Shown here: piece by piece, positions 11,303 to 24,474 of the stretch
Numbering within the stretch: the first letter of the stretch is position 1
How the letters are laid out: every line of letters begins with the position of its first letter
Assembly: GCA_964035015.1 (NCBI GenBank)
Contig: OZ036004.1
Coordinates: 15,999,030-16,063,029 of the forward strand
Direction: 5' to 3'
Length of the DNA stretch: 64,000 nt
Origin: Corallium rubrum
Lineage: Eukaryota > Cnidaria > Anthozoa > Scleralcyonacea > Coralliidae
Program-made: the position numbers and the translations under genes
The notes under the pieces: generated by a model
Databases searched by the model: none
What the model was told of the DNA's origin: nothing
The model's input: the letters and a program-made list of their open reading frames with translations, nothing else

Positions 11303-12308
11303 AATAGACCTTTTCGATAATTACATCACGCTTCATGAAAATGAGGCTCCAGGCCCAAGTTTCACAATTTGGGTAATCCACCATATTTTTGTGTGGAAGA
11401 AGATAGCTAATAACATCCAAACTACATATATGGTAGAAATACATTGTGTACGTATGTTGTCATTTCATAAGCTTTCATTTGGTATATAGTTTAAGTTTCT
11501 GTGTTGTGTGTAACTTTTTGAAATGTCCAAAATGTTTGCACCATTGCTCGTCAAGTACTTCTCACAACTGTTGTAAAATTTGGGATATTGTTTTTAAAAT
11601 ACACAATGCACAACTTTGAAACATATACATCAAACAGAAGATAATGTAAAATGCTATTTGTGGTAGAACTTTCAAGTTTCTAGTTTAAAAAGTATTTTAA
11701 AAACGGAAAAACATTTTTTACTTTGTCCGAGTAGTAAACAAAACAAAACAAAACAAAACAAAACAAAACAAAACAAAACAAAACAAAACAAAACAAAACA
11801 AAACAAAACAAAACAAAACAAAACAAAACAAAAACTTAACAAATTCATCCATCAGACCAAGATAATAGTACGTTTTCTCATTTTTTAAATACTTCCCCTT
11901 AAGCTAGAAACTTAAAAGTTCTACCGCAAATAGCATTTTACTGTATCTTCTGTTTGATATACATTTCAAAGTTGTGCGTTAAATATTTTAAAAACGGCAT
12001 CCAAAATTCTACAACAGTTGTGAGAAGTCCATATCATTATTACTTGACGAGCAATGGTGCAAACATTTTGACCATTTGAAAAAGTTACACACAACACAGA
12101 AACTTAAACTATACATCAAATGAAAGCTTATGAAATGCCTAACAACATACGTCCACGATGTATTTCTACCGTATGTAGTTTGGACGTTATTAGCCATCTT
12201 CTTCCATAAACAAATATGGCGGGATTACTATGATAATCAAAATTGTGAAACTTGGCCTTGGAGCCTCGTTTTCATGAAGCGTGACGTAATTATCGAAAAG
12301 ATCTATTG
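11303..12308. mobile_element. Large fold-back element with AAAAC microsatellite at its centre
   Basis: The left arm (11303-11735) and right arm (about 11850-12308) are inverted copies over more than 400 bp, for example aatagaccttttcgataatt against its complement near 12290. The loop is an (AAAAC)n array. No ORF of substance is present. Confidence 0.75.
11737..11831. repeat. (AAAAC)n microsatellite, about 18 units
   Basis: Uninterrupted acaaaacaaa repeats form the apex of the fold-back element. Confidence 0.95.
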
Positions 12309-12449
12309 ACCCGATCTGCGTGGATACAAATTTTTCTGTATTTTTCAGTTGCTATGATTTAGCCAATCATAGCTCAGCAGGCTTACCATATAAGGTAAAG
12401 CAGATTGCACCATCAGAAAGAGCGTGAAATTTTACCTAGACTTCAAAAA

Positions 12450-12760
12450 CGCATCAATAATTCATGAGGAAAACACAAAGAAAAATCATGACCGTGACGT
12501 GTCTCTATATGTGATAGAGACACGCTCACTATTTTCGATGAACTTTTTGTTCGATTTTGCGGCTCAGACAACTTTACTTTTCAAAATTGATTTCTATATG
12601 AGCTTATTATATGGATAGTTTTTGAAGCCATTTAAAACATTCGCAGTACGTGTTTTATCAGATCTAAAACACTCGGCTATCGCCTCGTGTTTTAAATCTG
12701 ATAAAACACTGCTGCTCATGTTTTAAATAGTACTTCATGAATATTCCTAAGAACCTAATG
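12450..12760. repeat. Dispersed palindromic repeat, copy 1 of 2 in the window
   Basis: It contains aattcatgaggaaaacacaa, a tatatgtgata core and a hairpin around ctcggctatcgcctcg (12660-12700). The same order of blocks recurs at 35945-36225. Probably a MITE family. Confidence 0.55.
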
Positions 12761-12845
12761 CGAAGAATTAATTGTTACGCTCACTTGAAAGTTATAGATC
12801 GCAACGCTAACATGTTGACGTGCATTAACATATTTTGCGTTAAAC

Positions 12846-13010
12846 ATGGATATATTCAAAGAGACTTTTGGTGATTCGGACAGTGAAGAAGTCTTCTACG
12901 GGTTTGAAGTTGAAGACATTGAACTTGACAACAGCGAAGATGGCGTTGCGCATTGGCTTTGTTGGAAGAACTTGAATGGTTTAGGGAAGGAAGCCATATC
13001 GGTTGGCTAG
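12846..13010 (+). CDS. Short acidic hypothetical ORF
   Basis: ATG at 12846 opens a 54-codon frame starting MDIFKETFGDSDSEEVFYGF, acidic and rich in Asp/Glu, ending at TAG 13008-13010. It lies directly downstream of the palindromic repeat at 12450-12760. I do not recognise it. It may be the first exon of a lost transposon gene or chance. ARL8 exon 3 begins 540 bp later in unrelated sequence. Confidence 0.25.
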   Translation: MDIFKETFGDSDSEEVFYGFEVEDIELDNSEDGVAHWLCWKNLNGLGKEAISVG

Positions 13011-13547
13011 TTTCTCTCCATTCTTTGGCCTTCTAAAATTATCCAACAGTATGGTTGGCATTAGGATTTTTCCTATTATTCTTTAGTTTTGAGTTATTCG
13101 AACTCGCTGTAGAGCAAACTACATGTAATCTCTACGCTGCACAAGAAAGAAGAAGGAAAGCGACCTCGTGAATTGCATTTTCGTTGCGGGCCATGTAATA
13201 TTGTGTTGTGTAAAGGTGACTGTTAGATAGCGTGGCATTGGCCAATCTTCTGAAGATCATTAACTGTTCAAATTTTGTTATTCTTGAACCTTAATTATTT
13301 GTGTTCAACTTTATTAAGTGTATTCTTGTGTGTGTGCCTAGTTTTAATAGAAAAAATATGCAAATTGGTATTTTAGCAAGATAACAAGATTTCCTTGTTA
13401 TCCCAATGGGTATCAAGGTTTCAACATCCGGTATCCTAAAGTAAAAACTAATATCCTCAGGATACTGGGATATCGCAAATCTCGAACCCTAGCTGGGACC
13501 ACATGTACATGCCAGTGCTAAACATAAATATTGGTGTATTTTTTCAG

Positions 13548-13621
13548 GTTTGGGATATTGGTGGACAACCAAGGTTCCGAAGCATGTGGGAGCGGTATTG
13601 TCGTGGAGTCAATTGTATTGT
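13548..13621 (+). CDS. ARL8: ARL8 exon 3
   Basis: Preceded by ttttttcag, followed by gtgagt. Phase 0 in, phase 2 out. Encodes [20 protein letters not shown] through NCI, covering switch II. Confidence 0.95.
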
Positions 13622-16600
13622 GTGAGTAGATTGAATCAACCCATTATTCAAGATCTGCAAGTCTCAAAATAACATTCAGAACTACGCCAGCCAAATTATG
13701 CATCCATTTGATGGTGACCAGCCATTATTTTGAGCCCTATATATAGCAGCCAGGCCTATCACTGAGAGGCGTGCAATCGCACGCACACGCCTCGGCACAC
13801 GCCTGAAGAACATGATCATGAGGCGTGCCTTTGGTCGCACGCCTAAAAGATCACGAAGGTTAATTTCGGTTAATTAAGGTTACAGGATACCCCAGGAAGA
13901 CATTTCAAGAAATTTGTTGCCGCGCTCGCTCAATTTTTTCCCGATTTGTCTCAAATTTGCAACAAATGTAGTTAAGTATGTGACGGACACTACCGTATTA
14001 TACAGTAAATAAAAAATAAAATATTGTTGCAGATATACTCATCAGTTTAAAATCACAGTACCTTCGCGCCGCGGTTTAAGGCGGTTTTACCAAGAAGTTC
14101 TCAATTTATCATATTTACACTTCTCAATGTTTGTTCTAAAAAAGTGTGTTCGCATTGTAGTGGTTTAGCAGCTAGGATATTTCATTTCTCGACCTATGTT
14201 GTGGCACAAGCAATTGACAAATACAAGCTTCTAACTCAGGTAATTTTTACATAAATGAAACGCGCGAACACATTTTTTTAGAACAAACATTGAGAAGTGT
14301 AAATATGATAAATTGAGAGCTTTTTGGTAAAACCAAAGACCGCCTTAAACCGCGGCGCGAAGGTACTGTGATTTTAAACTGATGAATATATCTGCAACAA
14401 TATTTTATTTCTTATTTACTGTATAATACGATAGTGTCCGTCACATACTTAACTACATTTGGTGCAAATTTGAGACAAATCGGGGAAAAATTGAGCGAGC
14501 GGTAACAAATTTCTTGAAATGACTTCCTAGGGTATCCTGTAACCTTAAGGATTTTTTATTCAGAATTGTGGTCTATTCTCCAAATAGAAATTGTTATGAC
14601 AGCGGATGCTTTGAGATGCATCACAGCATCAGACACAGGTTTCTGTTTATACTAACACGATTCGTTTGTGGTTCAGACAGAGTTCACATCAGATTATTAA
14701 CGTTTTTTAAAGTGACTATGAAACGAAAATTAAGTCTTATTTGAAAGAACACTTAAAATGATAGAGTAACATCTTTTGAAGTTTAAAGAACACTAAACAT
14801 GTAGATTTTCAAGTGATTATATTTCATAATAGCAAAGATATATAACGTTTTTCAATAACTCATTATGCACGTGTGACGTCGCAACATGTGACATTTACAT
14901 CAAGCAAATTGAAATATCTCAAGAACGAAGCAAGGAAACGAAAAACTGCAAAAGTTGTTACTCTATCATTTTAAGTGTTCTTTCAAACAAGACAAACTTA
15001 ATTTTCGTTTCATAGCCACATTACACTCCTTATTTATTAACAGAAACTGAAAATCATAATATCATACTGTACCTGCAGAAAAGCCTCCTAGGTGTGCTGA
15101 GCCTAGGACGAAATTTTTCTTGACCAAACTGAAAAATTCAGCTCGACAGTTCGACTGAAATCTGTTGTCTTTTGTGTAAATTGTATGTTTTATATGACGT
15201 TTTATAATCTTCAGAATTCTATAAAATGTTCCCCCAAAACGCAGGAAATGGCACTTCAGAGACTCTAGATTTCAAAATTTTCCGGGGGGACCCCCCTTTT
15301 TCTACAGGCATGAATCCTGTTACAATATGACGTTGAACTGACATTTTACTCTTGTCGAGTTGTTTATAGTCACATCCGTTGGTTCATACAATGCGTACAT
15401 GAGCTCCGTTATGAGATTAGAATGGCACAAAGATATTGAATTTACAAATAGGCAATAGCCATCGCGCATTCACACGCATTGTAGCGCACCGAAATTGCGA
15501 AACGGGAATAATTTAAAAACGTTATTTAGATGGTGCGAAATGAATTCTGCTAGTGATTTTATAAATCGCTTTATTCAGCTTAGTGTCCAGACTATATTTT
15601 CTCTAAGAAAAGAACTAAATAGTCAGACCGTGTAAAAAAAGTGTAGTACTGCGTAGGTAGTGTCTGTTATGAAAGATCAAAACGCCTAAGGTGTTGAACT
15701 GTCAAAACTATGAAGGAATTTCGTTTAATGATTTTGGCAGTTCACCACCTTTTACAGCGTTTTGATCTGTCATGTACTTTGGTCGTTTTCTAAAAGTCAG
15801 TCCAAATGAAACCATTTTTTTATGTTTTGCAAACTTATTTCTTGTGTTCTGAAAGCGTTGCACGTCATCCACGCCTAGACCTGGTATGGGGTACCAGCAT
15901 CTCTGAACTTGGTATCCCAAATGAAAACCAGGTATCCAAATTTTGGGTGCGTTTGAATTCATTTCACTTTTCAATTTCACTTCTGCCACTGATTCCACTG
16001 CTTCAACCACGGCGTCTTCAACATTTTAAACCGCTTTGTTGATATTTATAGTGGATGGATTCGTTTTAAAGAGCTTCCACTTTGATAAAATTGATTATAT
16101 TCCGGGCGGGTGTCAAGTACTTTCACTAATCTTAACAAATAAATCCCCATCGCAGCCAGGTGAAGAATCAGACATAATTTAACGCTATTCTGGCTTAAAA
16201 GTTTTTTGAACGTAGCTTAAAAAGTTACTGTTCATGACCCAACGTTTCGACACTCCGATCTAGTGTCTTCATCAGGGGTGATCGTTGTGAAGACAGGTCT
16301 CATGCTCTCATAGAACCATTGATGACGTTATCTATCAACAACATGCAAATAGGCTTCCAGCAATAGACCGCCGTCATCACGATTTAATGGAGCGCGTTTG
16401 GCACGCGTTTAAAAGAACACCAAAAAGCGGTTTTCTTTTCAAAAAAGGAAAATTCTGCTTTGTCGAAGTACGCGTGCAAAACCAACCATGAGATTGCGTG
16501 GGATAATTCAAAAATTATCACTACCAATCCACGGTACCACCAAAGACGTTGTTTGGCATATCAATAACGTCCACGCTCCATTAAATCGTGATGACGGCGG

Positions 16601-19600
16601 TCTACTGCCTGAAGCCTATGGTTCTATGAGAGTACAATAAATATGGGACCTGTATTCATCATAGAAATCATAGAAATACTAGAGGGGGCATTGGCGGGAA
16701 AATTTGGTAACCACATGGCAGCCGCCATTACCGATGATATTTCAGTCAATTGGTTGGCAAATGTACTAGACCCAGTCCTTTGCCAACCAACGCGCCTAAT
16801 GTTTGCCTCAAAAAAAAATCCAAGATGGCGGGTTCAATTGGTTACCCGCCGTTGACTGAAACTAAGATAGGATGCCCCCTCTAGTATTTATATGATCTCT
16901 ATGGTATTCACAACCATCATGCACCCCTGATGAAGACACTGGATCAGAGTATTGAAACGTTGGGTCATGAACAGTAACTTTTTAAGCTACGTTCAAAAAA
17001 CTTTTAAGCCAGAGTAGCGTTAAACTATGTTCAGTAATCTTGTCACCAGACTTCGCACGATTGGGAATTTTTGCAAAATATTGCATGCCCGCTGCATTAC
17101 ATGTATATCAATGAAACTGGAAAAACAAGGCTTCAATTAATGGTGCCATGATGGTTAACATTGGTATTTTAGCAAGATTTCTTTGGTGTCTCAATGGAAT
17201 ACTAAGGTTTCAACATCTGGTATCCAAAATCAAAAACTGGTGTCTTCAGGATACTGGGATACCACAAATCTTGAACCCTGCTTATTTGAAAGAACACTTA
17301 AAATGACAGAGGCTACATCTTTTGCAGTTTTTCGTTTCCTTGCTTCGTTGTTGAAAACAGTATTTCAGCTTCTTTGATATGCAAATTAAACATCCTGACA
17401 TCACATGTGCATAATGACTTATTGGAGAAGGTTATATAGAGTATATCATTGCTATTATCAAACATAATCACTTGAAAATCGATCTACATGGTTGATGTTG
17501 TGGAGGAAACACATCCACATGCTTCCTTTGAATTGATTTGGTTTGATAATAGTAACGATATATAACCTTCTCCAATATGTCATTATGCGCATGTCACGTC
17601 AAAATGTTTAATTTGCATACAGTAAAAACGCGCGTATAAGAAGGTATGAATTAAGAACCTTTAAACTAAAATTTGCCATAGACCCCCATTTTATAAGAAC
17701 CTTTTTAGCCTAAAAATTATAACAGGTTCTTACTTGAAAAACTTCAGTTGAAATAACCAAAAATAAATGGACAAAAACTGGTTGTTAGAGTATGACTGTG
17801 CAACTGTCAGGCGGTTCCATTGCTTTATTAACATTCTAGTTTTGTTGCAGTTTAATTGTTACATAAAGGACCTGGATATAAATCAGAGCCTTTTTGATTA
17901 TGTGGTCATATTAGTTATAATTAAAGTGTTTATTGTCCAAAAGCAAGGGGCTACACCCATTTTGAGCTTGTTGTTGGACCAGCAGCAAGTACCCTTACCT
18001 CGAAAAAAATAAGAACCTATTTAAGAACCTAAATAGCCTAAAATCCCAGTAAATAGAACTTTTTTAGGCTAACTCGAAAAATGGTGGTTCTTATACGCGG
18101 GTTTTTACTGTATCAAACGAACTGAAATATCTCAAGAACGAAGCAAGGAAACGAAAAACTTCAAAAGATGTTACTCTATCATTTTAAGTGTTCTTTCAAA
18201 TAAGACAAACTTAATTTTCGTTCCATAGGCACGTTAATCTATTTTTTTGTTTTCTTTTAGGTACATGGTAGATGCAGCTGATCACGATAAATTTGATGCT
18301 TCAAAAAATGAGCTTCATAATCTATTAGACAAACCTCAACTCTCAGGAATTCCCGTAAGGAACATTTAAATGTAATTTATTTGTCACAGGCATGCATTCT
18401 GTAGGAAGTGCCTAGTGGAAAATATAAGTGTTTCTTTTGTTTGTTTTAGATTCTTGTTTTAGGCAATAAACGAGATTTACCAGACTCCATAGACGAAAAA
18501 GAGTTAATAGAAAAACTGTAAGTTACTTTGTTTTATTGTCAACTTCCCTTCACTTTTCAACGCACGGTTCGGAAGTTCGTTGCCAAGTTTCAAATTACGT
18601 TTCCAAATTTAGAAGTTCATTACGAAGTTCGATTCGAGGTTCAGCTTTGCGCGCTGTTCTGTGGTTACGTAGTTGGTAATTTGGAATTGCAGAATGATTA
18701 ACAACATTTCCCGACAGAAATCGTATCAAAAGTAAGTCTGGTCGACCGAAGGTTTTCCGTAAAGGTGAACTTCGAATCGAACATTCGAACAAATCGAACT
18801 TCGTAATGGACTTCTGAATTTAGAAACGTAATTTGTCAAATTACGTTTCTAAATTCAGAAGTCCATTAAAGTTTGATACTTGGAAACGAACTTCCGAACC
18901 GCGCGTTGAAAAGTGATGAATACATTACCAGAAATTGATGACATAATGGCCGCCGCTTAAGAGTTAATTTACATATGGCCTTCATAAAATGGCATCCAAT
19001 TTTGAACAGTAAATATATAGAGGGGAAATATTAAAATGAAAATTCTGCTAATTGAGTATCTCGCTTACTATTTGCCGACCTCGTTATTTAAGCAACAGCG
19101 ACTTTCAAATTATTTACTTCCTGTATACCAACGATCTGCCAAATGACTATATTTCTCGAGCTGTCGTTTGTCAATGTTTGAGCCTGAACCTCCATTAGTC
19201 ATGGTGAGTTCAAAAGGCATATTGTCTTCTTGTCATTACAAGTCGGGTAGTTGTTGAATTGGATATATAGAACTTCAGCCAATTTGGTCAATATGTAATC
19301 TATTACATTATTATTATTACACACGGCCCTTTGAAAATCACTGTGGTGAAAGGTCACCGTGTTTAAATAAGTTTAATAATAATAATAATAACATGTAAGA
19401 TAAAGGTTCCTCTATCAACTCTCTAGCATTTGACCAAGTATCAAACAAAATCTTACCGCAATCTAGTGGTGCATGACCTGCTTATATTTGTTTATTATTT
19501 CAACACAATTTGGCAGATCGTAGATATACCTGATGAAAATAAATAGGTGACTGAATGATTGGATAATAGTTGTTTAGATCAGGAGGTCGGCAAATAGTTG

Positions 19601-20283
19601 GCAAGCTACTCGATAAGCAGAATTCTCACTTTAATATATTCGCCTTATATATTCACTGTTCAAAATGGGACGCCATCTTCTAAGGAATATATGTAAATTG
19701 GCTATTTTGTCATTAATTTCTGGTAATGATAACCCGACAATAAAGTTGCTTCCTACAGTTTCTACCACCGTTCTACATAATTCTTAGTCAGCGCTTGAAA
19801 CAAGGGGGGGGGGTTCACTGACCCCCGACTTTCATGATTTGACCACATGAAATTAGTTCAGCGTACGCTGCGAGTCAGAGCCCCATTCCGACCTACGCAA
19901 GCTTCGGAGGAAAGTGGGCTCTGCCAACAAACTCGATATTTCTTTTTGAGCATGCGTGAACGGTTGCCAAGATACTATTTTGGGCCCAGGCTCTAACGCG
20001 TCACTTCCTATGTTCCTGCTTACGCGTGTTCGTAAACTAGAACTTGTTTGACCAGTTTAAAACCTGACTGACTCGCCCCAAACTTGGGGCGAAGATCGAG
20101 TTTGTTGGCAGAGTCCACTTTCCCCCGTAGCTTGCGTAGGTTGGAGAGGGGCTCTGACTCGCAGGGTAAGTTCAGCGTGACCAACCCCTCAAATTCTCTC
20201 CACAAGCAAACTTTTCTTTTTAACCTTTACCGACCATTATAACTGTAAAACTCTCGCTTTTCCTGTAAGATGAGAAAAACTAG

Positions 20284-20350
<67 letters not shown>

Positions 20351-20617
20351 ATGTTTACAACACGAGCGGCCGTGTTGTATTGAATTATACAATCACGAGC
20401 CGAAGGCGAGTGATTGTATATTCAATACAACAAGGACGCGAGTGTTGTAAACAACTTGTGAAATGAATAAATAGTAAAAATCCCTTTGGGATAATCATAT
20501 TGAGATGCTAATTAGTTACAAGCACTAGTGGTTTGTATGGGGTTTACAGGGGTATACATGTGACGTAATTTCTGAAATTGGATTGGCTGCAAAACTCATG
20601 AATTATTAATGAATTTC

Positions 20618-20681
<64 letters not shown>

Positions 20682-23600
20682 TGGGAGTTTAGATAGCATT
20701 GGTGAGGAAGCCGTACGTCTGCCGTCAAACCCTGTAATTGGTCTTCCGCCCCTTGACACTTGGCATGTAAACAAACTGCAGGGCGACCCGCCTTCGACGT
20801 ATCTACACTGGCGAAATAAACGTTTACTTACACACCATATCCTTGACTGCCATTCCTCTGCAATAAAAGGAAACTTCGCGATTTCCTTCTAATGTTATTT
20901 AAGTATCCAAGGCAATTGATTTAATGATTTGCCAATTCTTTCACTGGCCGCCTTTTGCAGAAGCTGGCGCTGAATTCACTCGGGATTTTTCTGCTAAACT
21001 GAACCCGTTGGAAGTTGAGCAAAACGTCTCGGCTTCACAGCAAATGGCCTCAATTTAAAAGTTAACTGAACAATTGTGTCTCAACACAAGTGAAAATATT
21101 ATTAAACGATCCCAGCCATATAATCTTGCAAAATAGAATTCTCAAAGTGAAAGTTAGAAAACTGTTATTAACCGTGGCCAATCATAATAGAAGTGGAAGT
21201 AGCAGAAACGTTATAAGCCAATCAGAACACTAGTCCGCCACACGGACTAGTAATTTATTTTTGAGTGGATTGTCCACAGATTGTCTTCCTTTCTCCCAAA
21301 GACAGTCCCCCCCCCCCCCCCCCCCCGCCGCCAAGACAGTCTGTTTACAGGCTACTGTTTGGCATGTAAATTCAATTCATTATTCATCAAGGTAGAAGTC
21401 CTGAAAAACCGCTGATATGGCGGCATCTGTGTTGTAGTCTTGAAAAGGACTGTTGTTGATATTTTTAACAAACGGACAGACTTCTACCTGCTAGAGCAAT
21501 ATGCAAATGCAGTATCAAAGTAAATGGTTTGAACTGCAGGAGTGTTAACATTAGCTTAATACTTTATCCCATACCACCCGGGGTAAATGCGGCTTTCCTA
21601 TTGGTTCCGAAGACGTGCGCTTTTTCCAAGCTTACTCATTTCAGTGCGAGCGCACCACCTTTGAATTATTTTGATATTTATCAATTTATCGAAGTAATAT
21701 TTGCTGTCATTCTTATTGATGTGAACTTTATTATAACCAGACAAAGTACTAAAGAGCGGTGCCCTGTTTGGCGTCAAAAATGTCGCTTGTATTCTCGTTC
21801 CCAGACCCCGTGTTTCTCTGTCCGTCGCTTATGGGTGCCACAAAAAACGTACGATTCCGTCAAACACTCAGAATATAAAGCTACCTAACAGGTCGTTAGG
21901 GAAGTGACTGGCTTGTCAGGGCTCCGCAGTATAAAGCTGCCTGACGATCTAGCCGGTAACTTGTCAGGGCACTGCGATTTTTTGTGCAAATGTGTTTACC
22001 TGCCGAACGTTTCGCTTCACGGAGATCGTCAAAAAGCCGCCAAAATTCCTCGCGTCAAAAACATCGCTTCCATTCTCAATGCGACAACGCCAGAGCCCGT
22101 GACGTTTGTGTGGCTGTGGCTATCAATTCTGCACAAACGTACAAGCGAAATTCTAAAGCTGATTGATGCCGCTGTGCATGTCAGTCAGGGCACCACAAAT
22201 GTATTACCTGCGGAATGCTCAATGCTTTTCTTTGCAATCATGATGTCGTCAAAAAGCCGCAAAAATCCTTGGCGTCAAAAACATCGTTTATATTCTCGTT
22301 CCCAGAGCCCAGGTTTCTGTGTCCATGGCTTACGGGTGTCACAACAACGCAACACCCAGAATATAAAACTATCCATATAGTCCCTAGAATTATATTGTCT
22401 GGAGACGCGGCGAACATCAAAGCGGTTAATAATGAGCTACAATTTATGTTGGGGGTGGCAAATAAGGTGCACAATCTTTTCTTTCACGTTCATTGGTATT
22501 TATAAAGCAACGCTGCTATTGGTTGATTGCTTCATTATACCAAAAATACAATGTGTTCAGCAAGCGTTAAGGTGAAATAAGGTGCACAAACGTCAACAAA
22601 AATGTAGAACAAAGACTTTGGCCGCGTTTTCAGACAATTTATTTCTAGGGACTATGAACTAACGAGCCAGCAGCTCAGCGGCTACTCGTCAGGGCACCGC
22701 AATATTTAATGAAATATACGAAATATTTAACATTGTTTTAATACCAAAAAGCATTTTCTTCAGCACTTATGTGCATTCGGAGAGTTGTGAAATTAATATC
22801 AAAGAACCATTCTATTTGATTTAGTGAGAATAATTAAAATAATATACCAAGACAGTTGAAGATGTGTATTTTCATCAAAATGACGCTTGTAGGCTAACTT
22901 GTAGGTGGTATGGGATAAAAACCAAACCCACTTGCGGTGCTTCTGCGATTGCCAGCCCCTCTCGGTCCTTCAATCCCGGACACACCTCCCTGAAAGTGCG
23001 TTTGTTGTATTACAGTAGTACCAAATTAAAATACAGTCGTTGGCACCTAAGCGTGTACACCGCCCGTCAAAACATGTTCTAACGTGATTGGCGAAAACGT
23101 GATTGACTAAGGGCACATTCGTGTGACAATAATGTATTAGTTCGATTGTATCGAATGAAAACCTAATACGTTTCCAAGGTAAACATTTAACTTTGACATA
23201 AAACATGTTTTGATTACTGGCGGTGTACATAAGGTTTGAGAGTCGCATGCCGCCTTGAAAAAATTAAGCCAGAGTGACGTAAGATTACATTAGATGATGA
23301 GGGTATGTTTTGGGAGATTGGCTAGTGCTCAGCGAATTTTAGCGCTATGGATCTCAAATTTCCAGTCAAGAAAGACAAATAATTGCTGATTGTGAAAATA
23401 TAAATTTCATGAGTATTCATTTCAAACTTTCCTCTTTTTTAACGAGTTCACGAAATACACACACTGCAGAAAAACTCAAAAAATATATTTACGGTTTAAC
23501 TAAAAATTATGTCTGACCTTTGCATCTCTATAACAATACAGACGGACAGAACCAGAAAAATTATTTATTAAGCAATTCATAAATATATTGTCATGTATGG

Positions 23601-24427
23601 AAAGTGAACATTAACTGTAAGTTTGTTGGGTTGTTGTTTTTTTCAGAAATCTTTCGTCAGTTCAAGATAGAGAAATATGCTGTTATTCCATCTCATGCAA
23701 AGAAAAACAGAACATTGGTATGTTTCCTTTCTGTTTTGCCGCCGTTGAATAATTACCTCTGTACTTACCTTCCCCGAAATCACGGCTAGACTCGTGAGCT
23801 TGCCTTTGTCGATTTGCAGCAATATAACAATCGTGCCTGCACATTTTTAACGGGGATATATTGCTATTAGGATGATTGCATGAGTTACTCTGTCGGTTTA
23901 AAATGGCGAACAATATACTATTGCTGATGAGTGAGGCATGTGGTCGCCTTTTAGAAACGTACGTTTAAGGTTGATTGTCTAAAATATTTACAACGGGAAT
24001 CTCTAGAGAAATAGGTTAATTGTCAGGGTGTTTTCGTCATTCAGCCTGCATGATCGATTATTTTTCTTCTCTTCCTTCTTCGTCTTCTTCGTCGTCTTCT
24101 CCTCCTTGTTGTTCTTGTTCTTGTTCTTTTTCTTGTTCTTGTTCTTGTTCTTGTTCTCCTCCTTCTTCTCCTCCTTCTCCTTCTCCTTCTTCTCCTTCTC
24201 CTTCTCCTTCTTCCTCTTCCTCTTCTTCTTCCTCCTCTTCTTCTTCTTCTTCTTCTTCTTCCTCTTCCTCTTCCTCTTCCTCTTCCTCCTCTTCCTCTTC
24301 CTCCTCTTCCTCTTCCTCTTCCTCCTCTTCCTCTTCCTCTTCTTCCTCTTCCTCTTCCTCTTCTTCTTCTTCTTCTTCTTCTTCTTCTTCTTCTTCTTCT
24401 TCTTCTTCTTCTTCTTCTTCTTCTTCT

Positions 24428-24474
<47 letters not shown>

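Larger units (their letters stand above)
16190..17030. mobile_element. Composite fold-back bounded by inverted hammerhead-containing arms
   Basis: The arms at 16190-16290 and 16915-17030 are inverted copies (ttaaaaagttactgttcatg and complement), each with a hammerhead ribozyme core. Between them are two further palindromes: 16302-16635 (outer catgctctcatagaacc; inner ccgtcatcacgatttaatgg at 16370 against its complement at 16578) and 16655-16910 (ends atactagagggggcat). This looks like repeated insertion into the loop, or two opposed retroelement ends. Confidence 0.65.

Noticed and set aside
1-13547. ARL8 exons 1-2
   Set aside because: No P-loop or switch I coding sequence was seen on the + strand before exon 3; presumed upstream of the window.
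21529-22505. ORFs of 96-158 codons
   Set aside because: They read across degenerate tandem units in different frames with no conserved domain; located in an ARL8 intron.
23054-23248. Minus-strand ORF containing [10 protein letters not shown], reminiscent of a PAN-domain start
   Set aside because: It lies in a palindromic MITE and has no splice sites or cysteine pattern to support a domain.
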